From Theodoxus fluviatilis (Eukaryota > Mollusca > Gastropoda > Cycloneritida > Neritidae): a DNA stretch of 50,000 nt. The notes beneath the pieces are model-generated. The model ran no database searches. It was not told where the DNA came from and saw only the letters and a program-made list of their open reading frames with translations. Each line of letters starts with the position of its first letter. Position 1 is the stretch's first letter. Shown here in pieces: positions 22,037 through 33,527 of the stretch. The stretch spans positions 1-50,000 of the forward strand of contig JAWQFJ010018456.1 in assembly GCA_034096865.1 (NCBI GenBank). Reading direction: 5' to 3'. A program made the position numbers and the translations under genes.

Positions 22037-22685
22037 ATATATGTGACCCTCCACCACGGAATGAGTCGCTTTGTCCCCCTGGGCCATTTTCAGTTTTTTA
22101 CTCTATCTAAAAGTATTTTAAATGGCAATCACAATGGTGAAAACCGTTTGAAAATCGGACAATTAGTCTCCGAGTTACAGGTATTTGTATATACCCACCC
22201 TCGGAAATGTGTTTCTGAGAAAATTTGAAATCAAAGTTTTGAAACTTCAGCACAACAGTTTCCTTAGCAACCATGCATGCATTTCTTTGAAATTTGGCAC
22301 AGTCATACGACATAACATAAAAAACTAACACACAAATTTTCAGTTTGAAACATAAAGTAATTTATTGTCAACATTGTTTCAGAAAATACACGAAAATGTA
22401 CGTTCACGGCTAAATTGTCACAATGGCTTACTGATCAAAAACCTATTCATAATAATGTTAAAATCAGTGCTAATGTGCACAGGTCCAAGAAACACAAAAC
22501 AAAATGCTATGTGATATGAGATTACACTAAACTGTTTGTGTAGTAAAGTATGGGGGTGGGGTGGGGTGGGTGGGAGGGGTGCACAGTGATTGTTATACTA
22601 TTTATACGCCACAATGGGAACTGATGATTTTCGTTTAGCTGTCGATCCCGACGACCGGGAGAAAGCAGCAAGCACCGATTGTAAT

Positions 22686-22709
22686 GGGGGGGGGGGGGGG
22701 GGGGGGGGG
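22686..22709. repeat. poly-G homopolymer (about 24 G)
   Basis: Single uninterrupted run of G; length may be unreliable in the assembly. Confidence 0.9.
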
Positions 22710-23177
22710 GAACAACAACTCAGCAAGAATTCTTCGTGGATGTTCAGAGCCTGTAGTGTACATGAATACTCTTACACTTTGAATGACAATAATAGTAAGC
22801 ATGTATTTTGAACACGTACTCATTACCGGTAGTAACGTGACTGGGACCGATTCTTGCTGGGAGGCTGGAGTTAGGTTGAGGGGGATTACCAGTAAGCAAA
22901 AATCTTAGCGAGATCCCTGAATGTGGACACAATTCATTATGCCATTCAAAATTAAATAAATGTTAGTCTGAACTGTAGGCCTAAGCTGTAGGCAAGCGAT
23001 CACTACAGAATAGACAACAACAGTAAAACACTGTCTATCAAGAATAATATTGCTTCTGCTATCTTTCACCTCTCTTGGTAACAGCTATCACTAACGAATT
23101 TTACGAACTTGCACGATGAAATTCAAATTAAACACTAATGAAAAATATTTCAGCATAGAGTAAGTATGAATAGTTAC

Positions 23178-23649
23178 CTTCTGAGAACTCCTTCATGTCC
23201 AGTCTTCTTGCCATCACCTCATCATCAGAAAACTGTGCAATGCAACCCTGCTTTGTTGACTCCGTAGAACCCTCAGCCTTCTTGACTTTGCATCTGCAGT
23301 CAAATCCCTCCACCTTTCGCCTTTCCTCATCAGGATGTTGAGTTGCATGATACTGTTTATTGTTCACATCACATTCAGCAACCAGTGGTTGATCGTCGTT
23401 GTCACTGTCACTCTGTGCACTATCTTCACCTTCGAATCCTTCCTCACCCAAACCAACACTCACTTCATCACCACTTTCCTCGTCATCGTCGCTGAAGCCA
23501 TCTTCCTCTGATGCAGGTGTTGTAAAGTAGTCTCGGATTAAACTTTCTATCTGTTCACTATCTCCGTGGTCCGTAATGTTAGAATCTCGAGCGGAATTCA
23601 AAGCTTTGACAACAATTAAATTTTCTTCAGACACGTTATGGGACGCCAT
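23178..23649 (-). CDS. first coding exon of an acidic transposon-associated protein, unknown function
   Basis: Opens MASHNVSEENLIVVKALNSA. The middle is strongly acidic (SEEDGFSDDDEESGDEVS, DSDNDDQP). It ends with a basic Cys-containing block (GFDCRCKVKKAEG, KQGCIAQFSDDEVMARRLD) and EFSE before the donor AGAAG|GTAACT (GT at 23177-23176). C-x-C followed by a GC-x2-FSDDEV segment resembles zinc-binding N-termini of DNA-transposon proteins with a following R-L-x-M/E motif, but I cannot name the family. No matching downstream exon was found before the element's left end. A longer frame starting at 23712 is possible; the 23649 ATG was chosen because the promoter-like motifs lie just upstream. Confidence 0.5.
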
Positions 23650-23681
23650 CTTGAATAAAAGCCTCGCGCTGGTTGGCCGAT

Positions 23682-23709
23682 TGACGTCACGTGCACGCAT
23701 TTGGCCAAT
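23682..23709 (-). promoter_or_regulatory. CRE / E-box / CCAAT cluster upstream of the acidic ORF
   Basis: TGACGTCA (23682-23689) overlaps CACGTG (23688-23693), with TTGGCCAAT ending at 23709. All lie 33-60 bp upstream of the minus-strand ATG. The clustered palindromic sites would read on either strand. Promoter function is inferred from position. Confidence 0.5.
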
Positions 23710-24653
23710 CACGGCGCGGAACCCCAGCCTTGGTGACGTGTTGTTTACAAAGGTGTCCCCTCAGGATTATTGTTTTCAGCCTTCTAATTGGCTTTATATT
23801 TGAAACCAACCAATCGTATTCTTGGTAACAAAGACCACTCCACACAATCATGTGTAAATCAATGGGTCCACTCAAAAAATAGAGGGGTGACAGGTAGTAA
23901 AAAGTGTTGATTTTTGCACGATTGCTTTGCCAAAATCGGACGGGTAGTGCTTATTAAACACAGTTTTTACTAACTTTGGAAGTGAATTTTACTAAAATAT
24001 TTACAAAAACTTGTAGATAAAGGATTACTGAACCAGAAACAACCAAAAACTCAAAATCGACAACCCACACCCCTTGTACCTATTTCCAGTGCTAGCGCCG
24101 AATGGTTCCAGGGACAAAGCGTCTCATTCCGTGGTGGAGGGTCACATATGTGATCATTCAGCGTCGCTGAGACTAGTGAATATAGTCTCAGCAACAGGTT
24201 GGTCACGTGATAGCCTAAATTCTTCCATAACATGCATACCACCGTTCTGAACAGCCACGCTGAATGCCATATCACATCCTGAGTGTATTCCTCCGCTTGT
24301 TGTGATACACTCCATACTGGCAGCCATTTTTCGGTCAGTTCATTTTCTAAACATCGATTTCCCATGAATGTAAAACTTGTGTGCGGTAAAATTCGAATCA
24401 CAAGAGTGTAATATATTGTGAACTCTACTAATTATAAGGACTTTGAATACAACAGCAATATTTATACTTCATTGAGCGAGTTCGGAGGGTCAGAGTCGAT
24501 CTCTGGTTGTGAATTCTTGTCAGCAAACCGTTAGATGACAACTAAAGACGCTTCAGCGTTTGTGTGAACAGTGATTACACGTACCTTGTCAGCAAACCGT
24601 CAGATGTCAATTCAACACTGTCTAGTCTCGCTGGATAAGCAGTGAATCAGAAA

Positions 24654-25109
24654 ATGGCTTTAACTTCAGCTCCAAAGAAAAGAAAAAGAACAGAAATGAC
24701 ACCCAAAGACAAAGTGGACTTGCTTGATCGCTACCGAGAGCTAAATTCTAAAAGTTTGAGGGAGGGTGCTGACATTTTGGGTGTGTCGGCATCATTTCTG
24801 TGCCAGACACTGAAAAAAGAAGATGAACTTAGGGCTGATATCGCAGAGGGCTCCAGTCAAGGCCAAAGGAAGCGTCGGCGCTGCGGGAAGGATAAAGAGA
24901 CAGAAGATGGCTTAAAGCGGTGGTTCGACTCTATCCAAGCGCGCAACACACCTGTAAACGGCCCAATCCTGTGTCAGAAGGCGGAACAGATTGCTTCCCA
25001 GCTTGGTCGCTCCGAATTCAAAGCTACAAATGGGTGGTTTAACAGGTGGAAGAAACGCAACGGCTTGGTGAAGCGGGAAGTGCCGGTTAATAAAAACGCC
25101 GCTTATTAA
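24654..25109 (+). pseudogene. pogo/Tigger-type transposase, DNA-binding half only
   Basis: Reads MALTSAPKKRKRTEMTPKDK from 24654 (an in-frame upstream start lies at 24642). A basic N-terminus is followed by a CENP-B/psq-type helix-turn-helix (about residues 15-60: KVDLLDRYRELNSKSLREGA, ILGVSASFLCQTL) and then a Tc5-type second helix-turn-helix (about residues 80-140: EDGLKRWFDSIQARNTPVNG, ATNGWFNRWKKRNGL). Together these are the bipartite DNA-binding region of pogo/Tigger transposases and CENP-B. The protein stops at about 150 residues, before any DDE catalytic domain. The stop codon is created by the terminal hairpin at 25097-25151, so it is an internal-deletion product. The reading frame itself is unbroken, so a DNA-binding peptide could still be made. 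Confidence 0.85.
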
Positions 25110-25158
25110 AAACACTTTTGTTCGGTCCCAATGTGTTTTTAATAAGCGGCGACTACTG
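25097..25158. repeat. pogo/Tigger-type right terminus forming a perfect 19-bp hairpin
   Basis: CGCCGCTTATTAAAAACAC (25097-25115) pairs with GTGTTTTTAATAAGCGGCG (25133-25151) around a 17-base loop, followed by ACTACTG and TA. Read from the outside the terminus begins CAGTAGTCGCCGC, a CAGT start flanked by TA as in pogo elements. The corresponding left terminus was not found. Confidence 0.75.
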
Positions 25159-25718
25159 TATATACACAATCGCACGTGCGCAAGGCAGTTTACAACCTCA
25201 TAGACACGTTCGCGCTAAAAGTAGTTCTCAAATGATTTCCTGAAAATCTCATAGATTAGTTTTATTAGAACACCAAATTTGTGTTTATCTATCGGGATAA
25301 ATAATTGGAGTGAAATAGAATCGCCTCTTTTTACTCTCAATGGTCTTCTGATCATGTTGAATTTTGATTGGTAGAATCATTGGAATGTGGATTCGAAGTC
25401 ACGTGACCAACCTGTGTCAGAGATAGTATTACATCTCTGTGTTCAGAATGATATGTGATCAGAATTTGCGTTTGTATACTACGTACGATAGCTTCTTTGA
25501 CATGTACCGTCCAATGAGATGACCGGAAGTGGAATGTTTAGAGTAGATTAATGTTCACTCCTCATCGCCCTCTTCAACTAGCCTCTCTCGCCCCGAATAC
25601 CTCGTGGCGAGGCAGGAATAAGAGACTGCCGACACACCTATAATGTCAGGATGATGATGCAACATTTTGTGGAGACCATGCACTGTGTGACCATGTCCTT
25701 TCTTTCAACCGCTCCTAG

Positions 25719-25913
25719 TCTGAGGTGAATCGGCTGCAGAGCGGCATTCTCAGCGGCCGGCTCAAACAGCCCGTCGTCAACACCGTCAGTCAGGTGTCAG
25801 AGCTGGTGACCCGCACCTCCACCCCTTCCTCCTCACATGCCGCTGCTGACGTGGTCAGCCTTGACGTCAACGACAACCGTCAGGTGCAGCTCATCAGCAT
25901 CAGTCACTTGTGA
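25719..25913 (+). CDS. K2P channel, short C-terminal exon (stop codon)
   Basis: Follows CAACCGCTCCTAG in phase 0 and gives 64 residues beginning SEVNRLQSGILSGRL and ending in QLISISHL before TGA. The composition is Ser/Thr-rich and polar with no TM, as expected of a cytoplasmic tail. The final S-H-L fits a class I PDZ ligand (S/T-X-hydrophobic). An ATTAAA at 26652-26657 is a plausible polyadenylation signal for this isoform. Frame continuity with the TM4 exon and the high G/C in third positions support it; the splice itself is inferred. Confidence 0.8.
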   Translation, partial: SEVNRLQSGILSGRLKQPVVNTVSQVSELVTRTSTPSSSHAAADVVSLDVNDNRQVQLISISHL

Positions 25914-26651
25914 CGAAGTCGCCCAAGGACGTGACTTGGCCAATTGACCCGACTCTCCTTGACTGGCGTAAGAAAACCTTCACCATTCTCGGTTGACAAG
26001 CCGAGGGGAAATTAAGAAGATTGGAGCAAAGCTTACAGGTCTTCCAGTTCGAGACCAACACGCCGAATTTAGTTCTCTGTCTGGCCAGAATATGATAGAT
26101 GATTCACACGACGAAAGTTAGCAAGTCTAGAATCGTTTGAAGCAATGCAAATCATCGTCGCCTTGTGACGAGCACTTTTTCATGCGTTTATCATCATAAA
26201 AATCCCAGAACGTCATGTCTTTCATGTGGAGAGCTGCTTGCGCATGGACCCAGCGTTGCAAATGACGTTCGTGGAAGAGTTTCGTCTTGTCTGGCTCCTT
26301 GCTTTAGATAGATCATGCACATCAAAATCAGATCTTGCACGCATTGTGAGGTTGTTGGTTTGTTCGCCATGTGAGTGCACCCTCTGTGATGGAATAACTA
26401 TTTTCGTCAGTTGATGATTTGTGCATGTGTGGTAAAGGTGTTTATGTTGTCACTGCACATCAAATATCAATAAGTGTTTGTGAATTTGTGGGAATTGTGG
26501 CATGCTTGCTGAAATCGTGGTAATTGGAAAACGTGTACTGTGATAAATGGAGGATCTCTCAAACGTCAACAAAAATATCAGCGTTATGAAACGTGTGTGT
26601 AACTGCTAGAACTTTAGAGAGGAGTAGCTTTCTTTTTCATACGGATTTCAT

Positions 26652-26657
26652 ATTAAA
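26652..26657 (+). terminator. candidate polyadenylation signal ATTAAA for the short K2P form
   Basis: Variant poly(A) hexamer about 740 bp after the stop codon at 25913 and before the next candidate exon. The only support is position. Confidence 0.35.
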
Positions 26658-26812
26658 GACCATTGCACATAGTAAGGAAAGTATTGCCTGATTCCCTTCT
26701 TGGGCACGAGCACGTGCACGCCACTCTGGCATAGACCCTTGGTACGCCTCAAGGTGGACAATTGGACTTTCGACGCTCTCTTGCTGCCAATCCTGGACAC
26801 TCTTCCACTCAG

Positions 26813-27169
26813 ACCCGACGGCGACCCGCTTCGCCAGAAGGCACCCTCTCCAGGGACGGCAGCCTGCCCAGGAGTGGCAGTCCTACCCGGAACAACAGTT
26901 CCTCCCGAAACAGCAACGCTATGCCGAATGGCATTCTACCCACGACCAGCCCCCCTCCCAGGAATGGGTCTCGATCCAGGGTTGAGAGCATGACCGGGAA
27001 AGCCGATCTGACAACGGCTGGATCCAACAGGAACCCAGCTGGAGCTTTCGTGTTGGAGGACAGTAGTCCCGATGAGGGGTCGAGCATTGCCACAGCCAAC
27101 TACGCTTTCCAGGAATGGCCTGCCTCCGCCAAGCGCGCTGCCACTGTGTGGACGACTAGGGACGAAAAC
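26813..27169 (+). CDS. candidate alternative K2P tail exon (or exon of an unknown gene), Ser/Arg/Asn-rich
   Basis: 357 nt open in phase 0 at both ends. The acceptor is good (pyrimidine-rich, ending CTCTTCCACTCAG) and the donor is near-consensus (GAAAAC|GTAAGT). It begins TRRRPASPEGTLSRDGSLPR and is low-complexity and disordered (SPTRNNSSSRNSN, SPPPRNGSRSR), ending AATVWTTRDEN. RRRPAS and similar R-x-x-S sites could be kinase substrates. The frame is also open upstream to 26735, where a weaker acceptor (GGCATAG) exists. No start codon in good context precedes it, so it should be an internal exon. The nearest compatible upstream exon on this strand is the K2P TM4 exon (phase 0). Membership of the K2P gene is inference. 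Confidence 0.6.
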
Positions 27170-28600
27170 GTAAGTTCTCGCTTTCATTTGCGCATGTTCT
27201 GATCACATTCCGTCTGCATGTTATACTCTTCAAAGTAGCTTTTTTCAGTTGGTTTAAAGCAAATCGATATCATTCTTTTGCTTGAAATATTCAGAATCAT
27301 TTCAGTTTCCTGGTAGATATGATTCATTTTCCCCCGCCGTATCAGCTCCGTTCCCATCTAATCTATTGTCTACTGACAAAGCGGCATCAATAATGCAATT
27401 TTATTGCCTACTGTAGCTCAGTTTATTGGGCCAATTAACTACTTCCGAGCAATTATTATGAATGTAAATGTCTGTTGGGAGCTTGTGCCCTTTAATCCTA
27501 AAGTAGTGGCCCAAGAAGCTAAGTGGAACAACTCCACCACTAACCAGAATGCGTCTTGTTTCGTTTCCAGGGTATTGAGCGCTCTCAGCTGTAGGCACGC
27601 AAAGCCGACAAATCTCCTGAGTTTCCATCTACAATAATCCTTCCATGCCTGCCTCCCTCCCTTCCAAGGCTACGCAGGCCACGTGCAGATGCAAGACCCA
27701 TTAGACCTATCCAACACAAGGAATGGGTGCATTGACCTTGACCTTCTGGAAGTTCAAGATCAGGTGATCAGAATCAGAAGACCAATCTGACTACGGCCTT
27801 GTGTGTAGTAGCTGAACAAATGGCGCTTGCAGTGGCAATCTCTATGTAACAGATGGCCCTCCAATAAGGGAGTTCCAAGGAGGCTGTTGTTGGTGTCTGG
27901 TCTATCCATTGCCAATTGCTGCCACAGATGGCTGGCTCCCAAGGACTATTAATGCACTCAACGGAAACCAAGTTGGCAGAGTCTTGACATGTAACTTCCC
28001 TACGATCTGGGCTCTCAAACGGTTCACCACTGTTCAAAGTCCCACTGGAACTTGCTATAACCAGAGGGATCATTGACCCTCTGCCAAGACGCTTAAGTGG
28101 AACTGTCCCGAGTTCAAAGACAACTATTCATCTTCTCTGGATGCTGTACATTCCAATGGCATACCACTGACATTAGACTGAGAGCATGCGCCATTTGGGG
28201 GGAGTGAACTGTTCCAGAACTGTGAATTCCTGCAGATGCAGTTGAGTTAGTAAACAGTGCACTGAAAAATAAACCCCACTCCGCTGTTCACACAAGTCAT
28301 CCTGTATATACATATTTATATGTAATGCATAGTTTCATCATGTTAGTCATTCAAATAAAATTATATTTAAAAAGCTTATAAAGTATTTTTAAAATGCATG
28401 GTATCCACTATGACAAATGCATGATTTGAAAATATGTCCTCAATCTCTTGTAAGTTGTGATGGCTGAATTGTGGTGAAACTGGAGAGGCAGAAAAAACAG
28501 AGTTGAGTCACATGCTTTGTTTCATTGCAACCAGTCTAGGTTGGACAGACAGCTGGCTCTTGCCATCTCTTTAGTGATCCAGTGTAGCAAAGCCTGACAT
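27170..28600. other. no recognisable gene (proposed intron)
   Basis: Unique sequence after the candidate tail exon. A 99-codon minus-strand frame at 27774-28073 has no recognisable domain. Confidence 0.4.
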
Positions 28601-31055
28601 TTTCCTGTGTATATGTATATTCCCAGACATATTATGTGCATGTGTGTGCGTGTGCTTTTGTGTCTGTGCATACATGGCATGTATGACCAAAATACTGATT
28701 ATGAAGATGAAAAGTTGAATGAGAGCTACTTTGAGCCTAATGATGTTTGAAGTGTGATTGTAACTGATGTGATATTGTGCCAAACTGATTACTAAAGCTT
28801 GACATTTTCAGTTGAGTCAGCACCAGAAAAAAGTATATTGTGCAGCCAGAGGAAATTAACTGAATTGTTGTTTACAATAACTAAAGCATGCAAGCTTTTT
28901 CCTAAATGCCAGCTTCTTAGTATGCAAGAACTCTTATGTGCAGGTTTCAGGTGGTAGAAAAGCTTAATTTTCATCTGACACAGGGACATTGTACACACAG
29001 TGCTTACAGCATTAGTTTTATGATTAACCACTGCCATAGAGAACAGGACTCTGAAGAAATGTTGGTTCTGCTGCAAAAGATTTCCTTTAGTTTCTACAAG
29101 TCTTGATTGTTAAGCATGGTTTCTCCAGATATATTTGTGATGCTTTTCTCAGCAGGTTGCTATGCATAATTCACTGGATGGACTATTGCTTTGTTGCTCC
29201 TTCGCACATGTACAACATATGTAGTGATATCATAACTATTACTTGTTCATGACGAATTTGAGATTAAAGTCTCTACAAATGTTTTTTTTGACAGTCTGCA
29301 AACTTTGTTGAGATTGTTGTGAGCCCTCTTAGAATATATACCTGACTATATGTCATACAAAGCCAAAAATATTACATCAACTTCCATGTGTCAGTGCATG
29401 TTTAAAAAATACATGAATGATCAATGATAGAGAAATGCTACAAATGCACCTCAAATGATGAATACATCTCAAATTGCAAGTTCCCAAGTTATTTCTGTAC
29501 TTCATGCACTACAAGCCACTCATACTGGTCAATGACTTTGAATACACCATACATATGTAAAGGAATTTTCCAATTTTCAAACTTCACTGAAGAACATGCA
29601 TTACCTGAAGCACATTTCTGAATGTAAAATCACCATTGCCACTGCATACCATAATATTTTCCATCTCAGAGACAAAGTGGAAGCTGTACCAGCAACCTGT
29701 AGAGTGATGACTCACAGTGACTACCTGCAGCTCCTGCTCATTCCCCTTGGCTTATTGATTTAAGCAGCTGCAGTATAATTGACGGCCACACCTCATTGAC
29801 AGCTACCTGGGGCAATGAGCACCAGGTGAACTTGGGCTAACAATGGACTGCAGCTATATATATTTCACTGTGTGCAATGACACAGCACATGGGCCCACAT
29901 TCCATCATTTTCCCGATGTTGATGAAAGCTTGCGGAGTACTTTGAACAGAAGTGATGGGCCAAAAGAAGTCCACTATTCTTTTCAACACACTATTCATAG
30001 TGAATGAGGGAGTTTTGTGAGAGGTAAATTATGCATCTAAAGGGATGTGTTGTGGACCAGAATATTGGATTTCACACAATCCCCCTTGCACAACTTGGAC
30101 TTTTGTCATCTGCTTTATTTAATTCTCAGATATTTCAAGGATTTTGACCCAGAGGCTCGCATTCTGCGCTGCTGCTTGATGCCCTTGCATCAGCAGGAAA
30201 CAGTGATTGTGCGGCCTCTGGGGACTTGCACCAGTAGCTTAGGCATGGATGGCCCCAAGCAGATGGGTGTGCCAAGTAACTACAGAGACCTGTACACATA
30301 TGACATATTTTCAATTCTGGAGTTTAAAACTTGAACATAACCTTCTGACATTCACCTGAACATCATTCTAATATACACAAGAATATCATCTGCCACTTTC
30401 CAATGCTAACAATAAATAGGCACACATTTTTCATTGTCACAGATCTTCCACGAATGTATTCTGCATTCAGAGCATTTAGTGTGTTTTACCTGCAGTCAGC
30501 TTGCCATTCAGTCATAAACACATTTGCTTTTGTCAAAAGGAAGAGATATTCTCAAATCATTGGAATAGAGGTTCACCACAACCTTCATACAGTAGATGAG
30601 TAGTTTTGCCCAGCATCAAAGAAGTGAAACATAATTGTTGAGTGCATATGCAATACACATACACTCAATTATCTAAATATCATACAACATGCATTTTTCC
30701 AATATCCCACCATTACCTTAATTTCCTTCCCGGTCAATATCCAAATACAAAATGACTTTTTTAAATAATCACCATAGCTTCTTTTAAACCTTGACGGTCA
30801 ATATCCCCTCTTTCACTTAAAGTGCAGTTTCATGGGTTAAAAAGAGGACTCAGTGCAAAAGGTTTGCATAGGGCACATCCACAAAATAATCACATCACGC
30901 TGCATTCATGAATCAGTTCTTCAGCTGCCTTTGGGATTTACCATTAGAAGCTTACTGGTCAGCAGAATGAACACAGCAGCCTGGAAAAAGACTGAAGACT
31001 TTGCAGTTACAGCAGAGGACTGCTGTTGTCTGGTTCCAGTTTCCAGGGTCTCTGA
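28601..31055 (-). other. CpG-poor DNA downstream of the Churchill stop codon
   Basis: No coding region recognised. The CpG depletion of the Churchill gene body continues here, so part may be a long 3' UTR or further transcribed sequence. TTTATT at about 30113 would read AATAAA on the minus strand. Confidence 0.35.
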
Positions 31056-31148
31056 CTACCACAGCATTGTTGATTTACTGGGGTCCACAGGCATTACACT
31101 TCGCTGGTCCTCCCCCATCCCACATAACAGGCAGGACATCTCGTACAG
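31056..31148 (-). CDS. CHURC1: Churchill protein, exon 4 (C-terminus)
   Basis: Minus-strand exon after the acceptor CCAATTCTCTGCAG, phase 0, 30 codons plus TAG. Encodes LYEMSCLLCGMGEDQRSVMP and ends DPSKSTMLW. The E-Y-x-M-x-C-L-L-C-G block and the PxDP...TMLW ending match the C-terminus of animal Churchill, where CLLC supplies zinc ligands. With exons 1-3 it gives a 113-residue protein, against about 112 in vertebrates. Confidence 0.93.
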   Translation of the reverse strand: MYEMSCLLCGMGEDQRSVMPVDPSKSTMLW

Positions 31149-32167
31149 CTGCAGAGAATTGGGGACATGTTTCATGAACATTAACTAAGCATTGAATTAG
31201 GGATTGCAGTAGCAAATTACAAACATGAAAGCCCATATCAATAAAGACAATTAGAAGATAATCCTAAACCTTCAGGTAGTGGCAATTACAAGACATACAT
31301 TTAATGCAGTTTTACAAATTAAAAGTGCATAGTATTGCCAGTATAAAAAAACTTCTTCCTACTGACATAAGGTAAGTGCAAAATAATGATTTGTGAATTT
31401 TAGAGAATGTTGCAGGGTGTGAATTATATCACAGAAATTTGTTCTGTTGAATGACAAAGACACTATTCTAAATATCACAAAATAACTAATAATTTAATCA
31501 TCACAAGCAAAATGTCTACTAAAACTGATGAATACAATTATTTAAATCTAAAAAATCATAAAAGCAATGATAAAGGTCGCAAAATAAATACAAAGCACTT
31601 TTTCCTTGCTGCAGAAAATCTTAAGGCACCACAATGGCAACGGTGATAAAGCATCAATGCAAGACATGCTCAAATGCTGTAATGAACAGAGAGACCAAAC
31701 TCCTCATGGATACAACCAGTCATGATGGCTATAAACCTGCATGGAAGTCACTGTCACATGCAAAGTTGGAATGGGCAAGATTTGCAGAGCTGCTCAAGAC
31801 TAGCTCATAGAGAACAAACTCAATCCTCACAAGCTGAGCTGACCTGGGGACAGGGAATGGTTGGCGACAGACAGGGGTGGGGATGTGGAAGTCTTCTTGC
31901 CCTCCATTTCATACAGACCCATGGAGGGGGAGAAAAAGGTGGAATGTCTGACTCAAAGGCAGAGATCAACAATAACACCATAGCACTAATCTTCTGTGAT
32001 GATGGCTAGGTCAAAAGATCAGCATGGTCCAAATTGATGCTATATGATGAAATTGACTCTATTTTCTTCATTTCCTTGCAATCATGCTGTCAGTTTCCAA
32101 CTTCTGCAGTGGATTTTTAAAAATACAATAAACATAAAAGAAGCCATTGATTTAAAAAAAAGAATAC

Positions 32168-32238
32168 CTGGTAGCCATCTTCCACCTTGAAAGTGTATTC
32201 ATGCTGGGCAATAATGTGATGACAACTTCTGCAGGCAT
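32168..32238 (-). CDS. CHURC1: Churchill protein, exon 3
   Basis: 71 nt between CTTGTTATTTCAG and TACCAG|GTATTC. Enters in phase 1 and leaves in phase 0. Encodes [20 protein letters not shown] followed by GYQ. C-x2-C-H-H and the QHEYTF block are the most conserved zinc-binding core of the family. Confidence 0.95.
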
Positions 32239-32949
32239 CTGAAATAACAAGCAACAATATGCACTGCAGAAAAAAAACCAGCTACCTCCTCCCCCACCCC
32301 TCATCCCCTTGACCTAAAATAAAGTATACTTCTAAGTGAGGAAACATTGTTCTAAGATTGTATATGATCAGGTAAAACTGACTTTGAATGCATCCATCTA
32401 TACCTCTAGACTTGAAATAAACCATACTATTTAAGCAAAGAAACATTGTTCTTAGATTTTATGTGATTAAGTGAAACCGACTCTGAATGTGCAACCACTT
32501 GAGATTAAACATTATAGTTGTGTTACTAGATAAACCTCAATTCTGTAACCAACTGTGTAGGCTATTCCATTGAAAAATTGGCTAACAGTAACAGCACAGC
32601 ACTATTTAGTAATCCCAGATAGGAATGTTAGTTCAGCAGTTCCTCCCATTTTTCAAAATAAGTAGGGATCAAGAAGATGATAAAGGCATGGATTTATGTA
32701 GTGACTTATCACTTGTATCAGTTGTCATACTGCTTTACACTTAATCACCTGATCATCAGACCACAATCAACTCTTTACTTTTCATCTTGACCAGGGTATT
32801 ACAACTAATAGTTTCAACTATGTCAGTAAATTTTGCATCATCTGTACTGTTTGAGATAGATCCATCTTAACTCAGTCCCTTAGTGTTCTGTTCAAGATTC
32901 CTTCCTGCCACCTGATTGGGGTGTAGCCAAGTGAGATCATATCCTGCTC

Positions 32950-33147
<198 letters not shown>

Positions 33148-33527
33148 GGAAATTGCACTGGTTCTGAGGATAACAAACTGTCACACATCCACTACAAGAA
33201 TCCAGGTAACTAACAGGGGACAGCAAAGGAAGTGTATATTGAAAGGAAAGTCTAATCCCTACAAGGATGTCACTACCACAGTGACCAAACCTTACTTGTA
33301 TACACCTGATAGTTGTAACTTGAGTTGCCAATACAATCACACTTTAATTAATATTAACACCATAAGTGTACCCTCACCATCTTGATGCAGTGCCAAAGAT
33401 TGGGTTGAATGAGGCAAAATTTTATAATACGTAACTCAAAGTTTTTGTTCTTTCATACATGGGAATATATTGTCATGTATGCAAAGGGGCAAAATGCAGA
33501 TGATGGTGAATTCAAGCAGTGACATAC

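Larger units (their letters stand above)
22039..24153 (-). mobile_element. DNA transposon-like element with ~40-bp inverted ends
   Basis: The left end ATATGTGACCCTCCACCACG followed by GAATGAGTCGCTTTGTCCC is repeated in reverse complement at the right end (GGGACAAAGCGTCTCATTCC, GTGGTGGAGGGTCACATAT). The outermost bases could include a TA target site. The interior has an acidic minus-strand exon (23178-23649) preceded by a promoter-like block. A G homopolymer at 22686-22709 lies inside. Recognisable catalytic transposase sequence is absent, so this copy is probably a deletion derivative. Superfamily unassigned. Confidence 0.7.
24155..25450. mobile_element. element with exact 9-bp target duplication and imperfect long terminal inverted repeats (Mutator-like?)
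   Basis: ATATGTGAT occurs at 24146-24154 and 25451-25459, flanking sequence whose ends are inverted: CATTCAGCG...CAACAGGTTGGTCACGTGA on the left, TCACGTGACCAACCTGTGTC...CAGAATG on the right. Each end also holds a small hairpin (left CTGAGACTA...TAGTCTCAG, right CAGAGATA...TCTCTG). A 9-bp duplication with long degenerate inverted ends is typical of Mutator-like elements, but no MULE transposase is visible. The left duplication copy overlaps the right terminus of the element at 22039-24153, so this one inserted later. It carries the pogo-type ORF. Confidence 0.7.
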
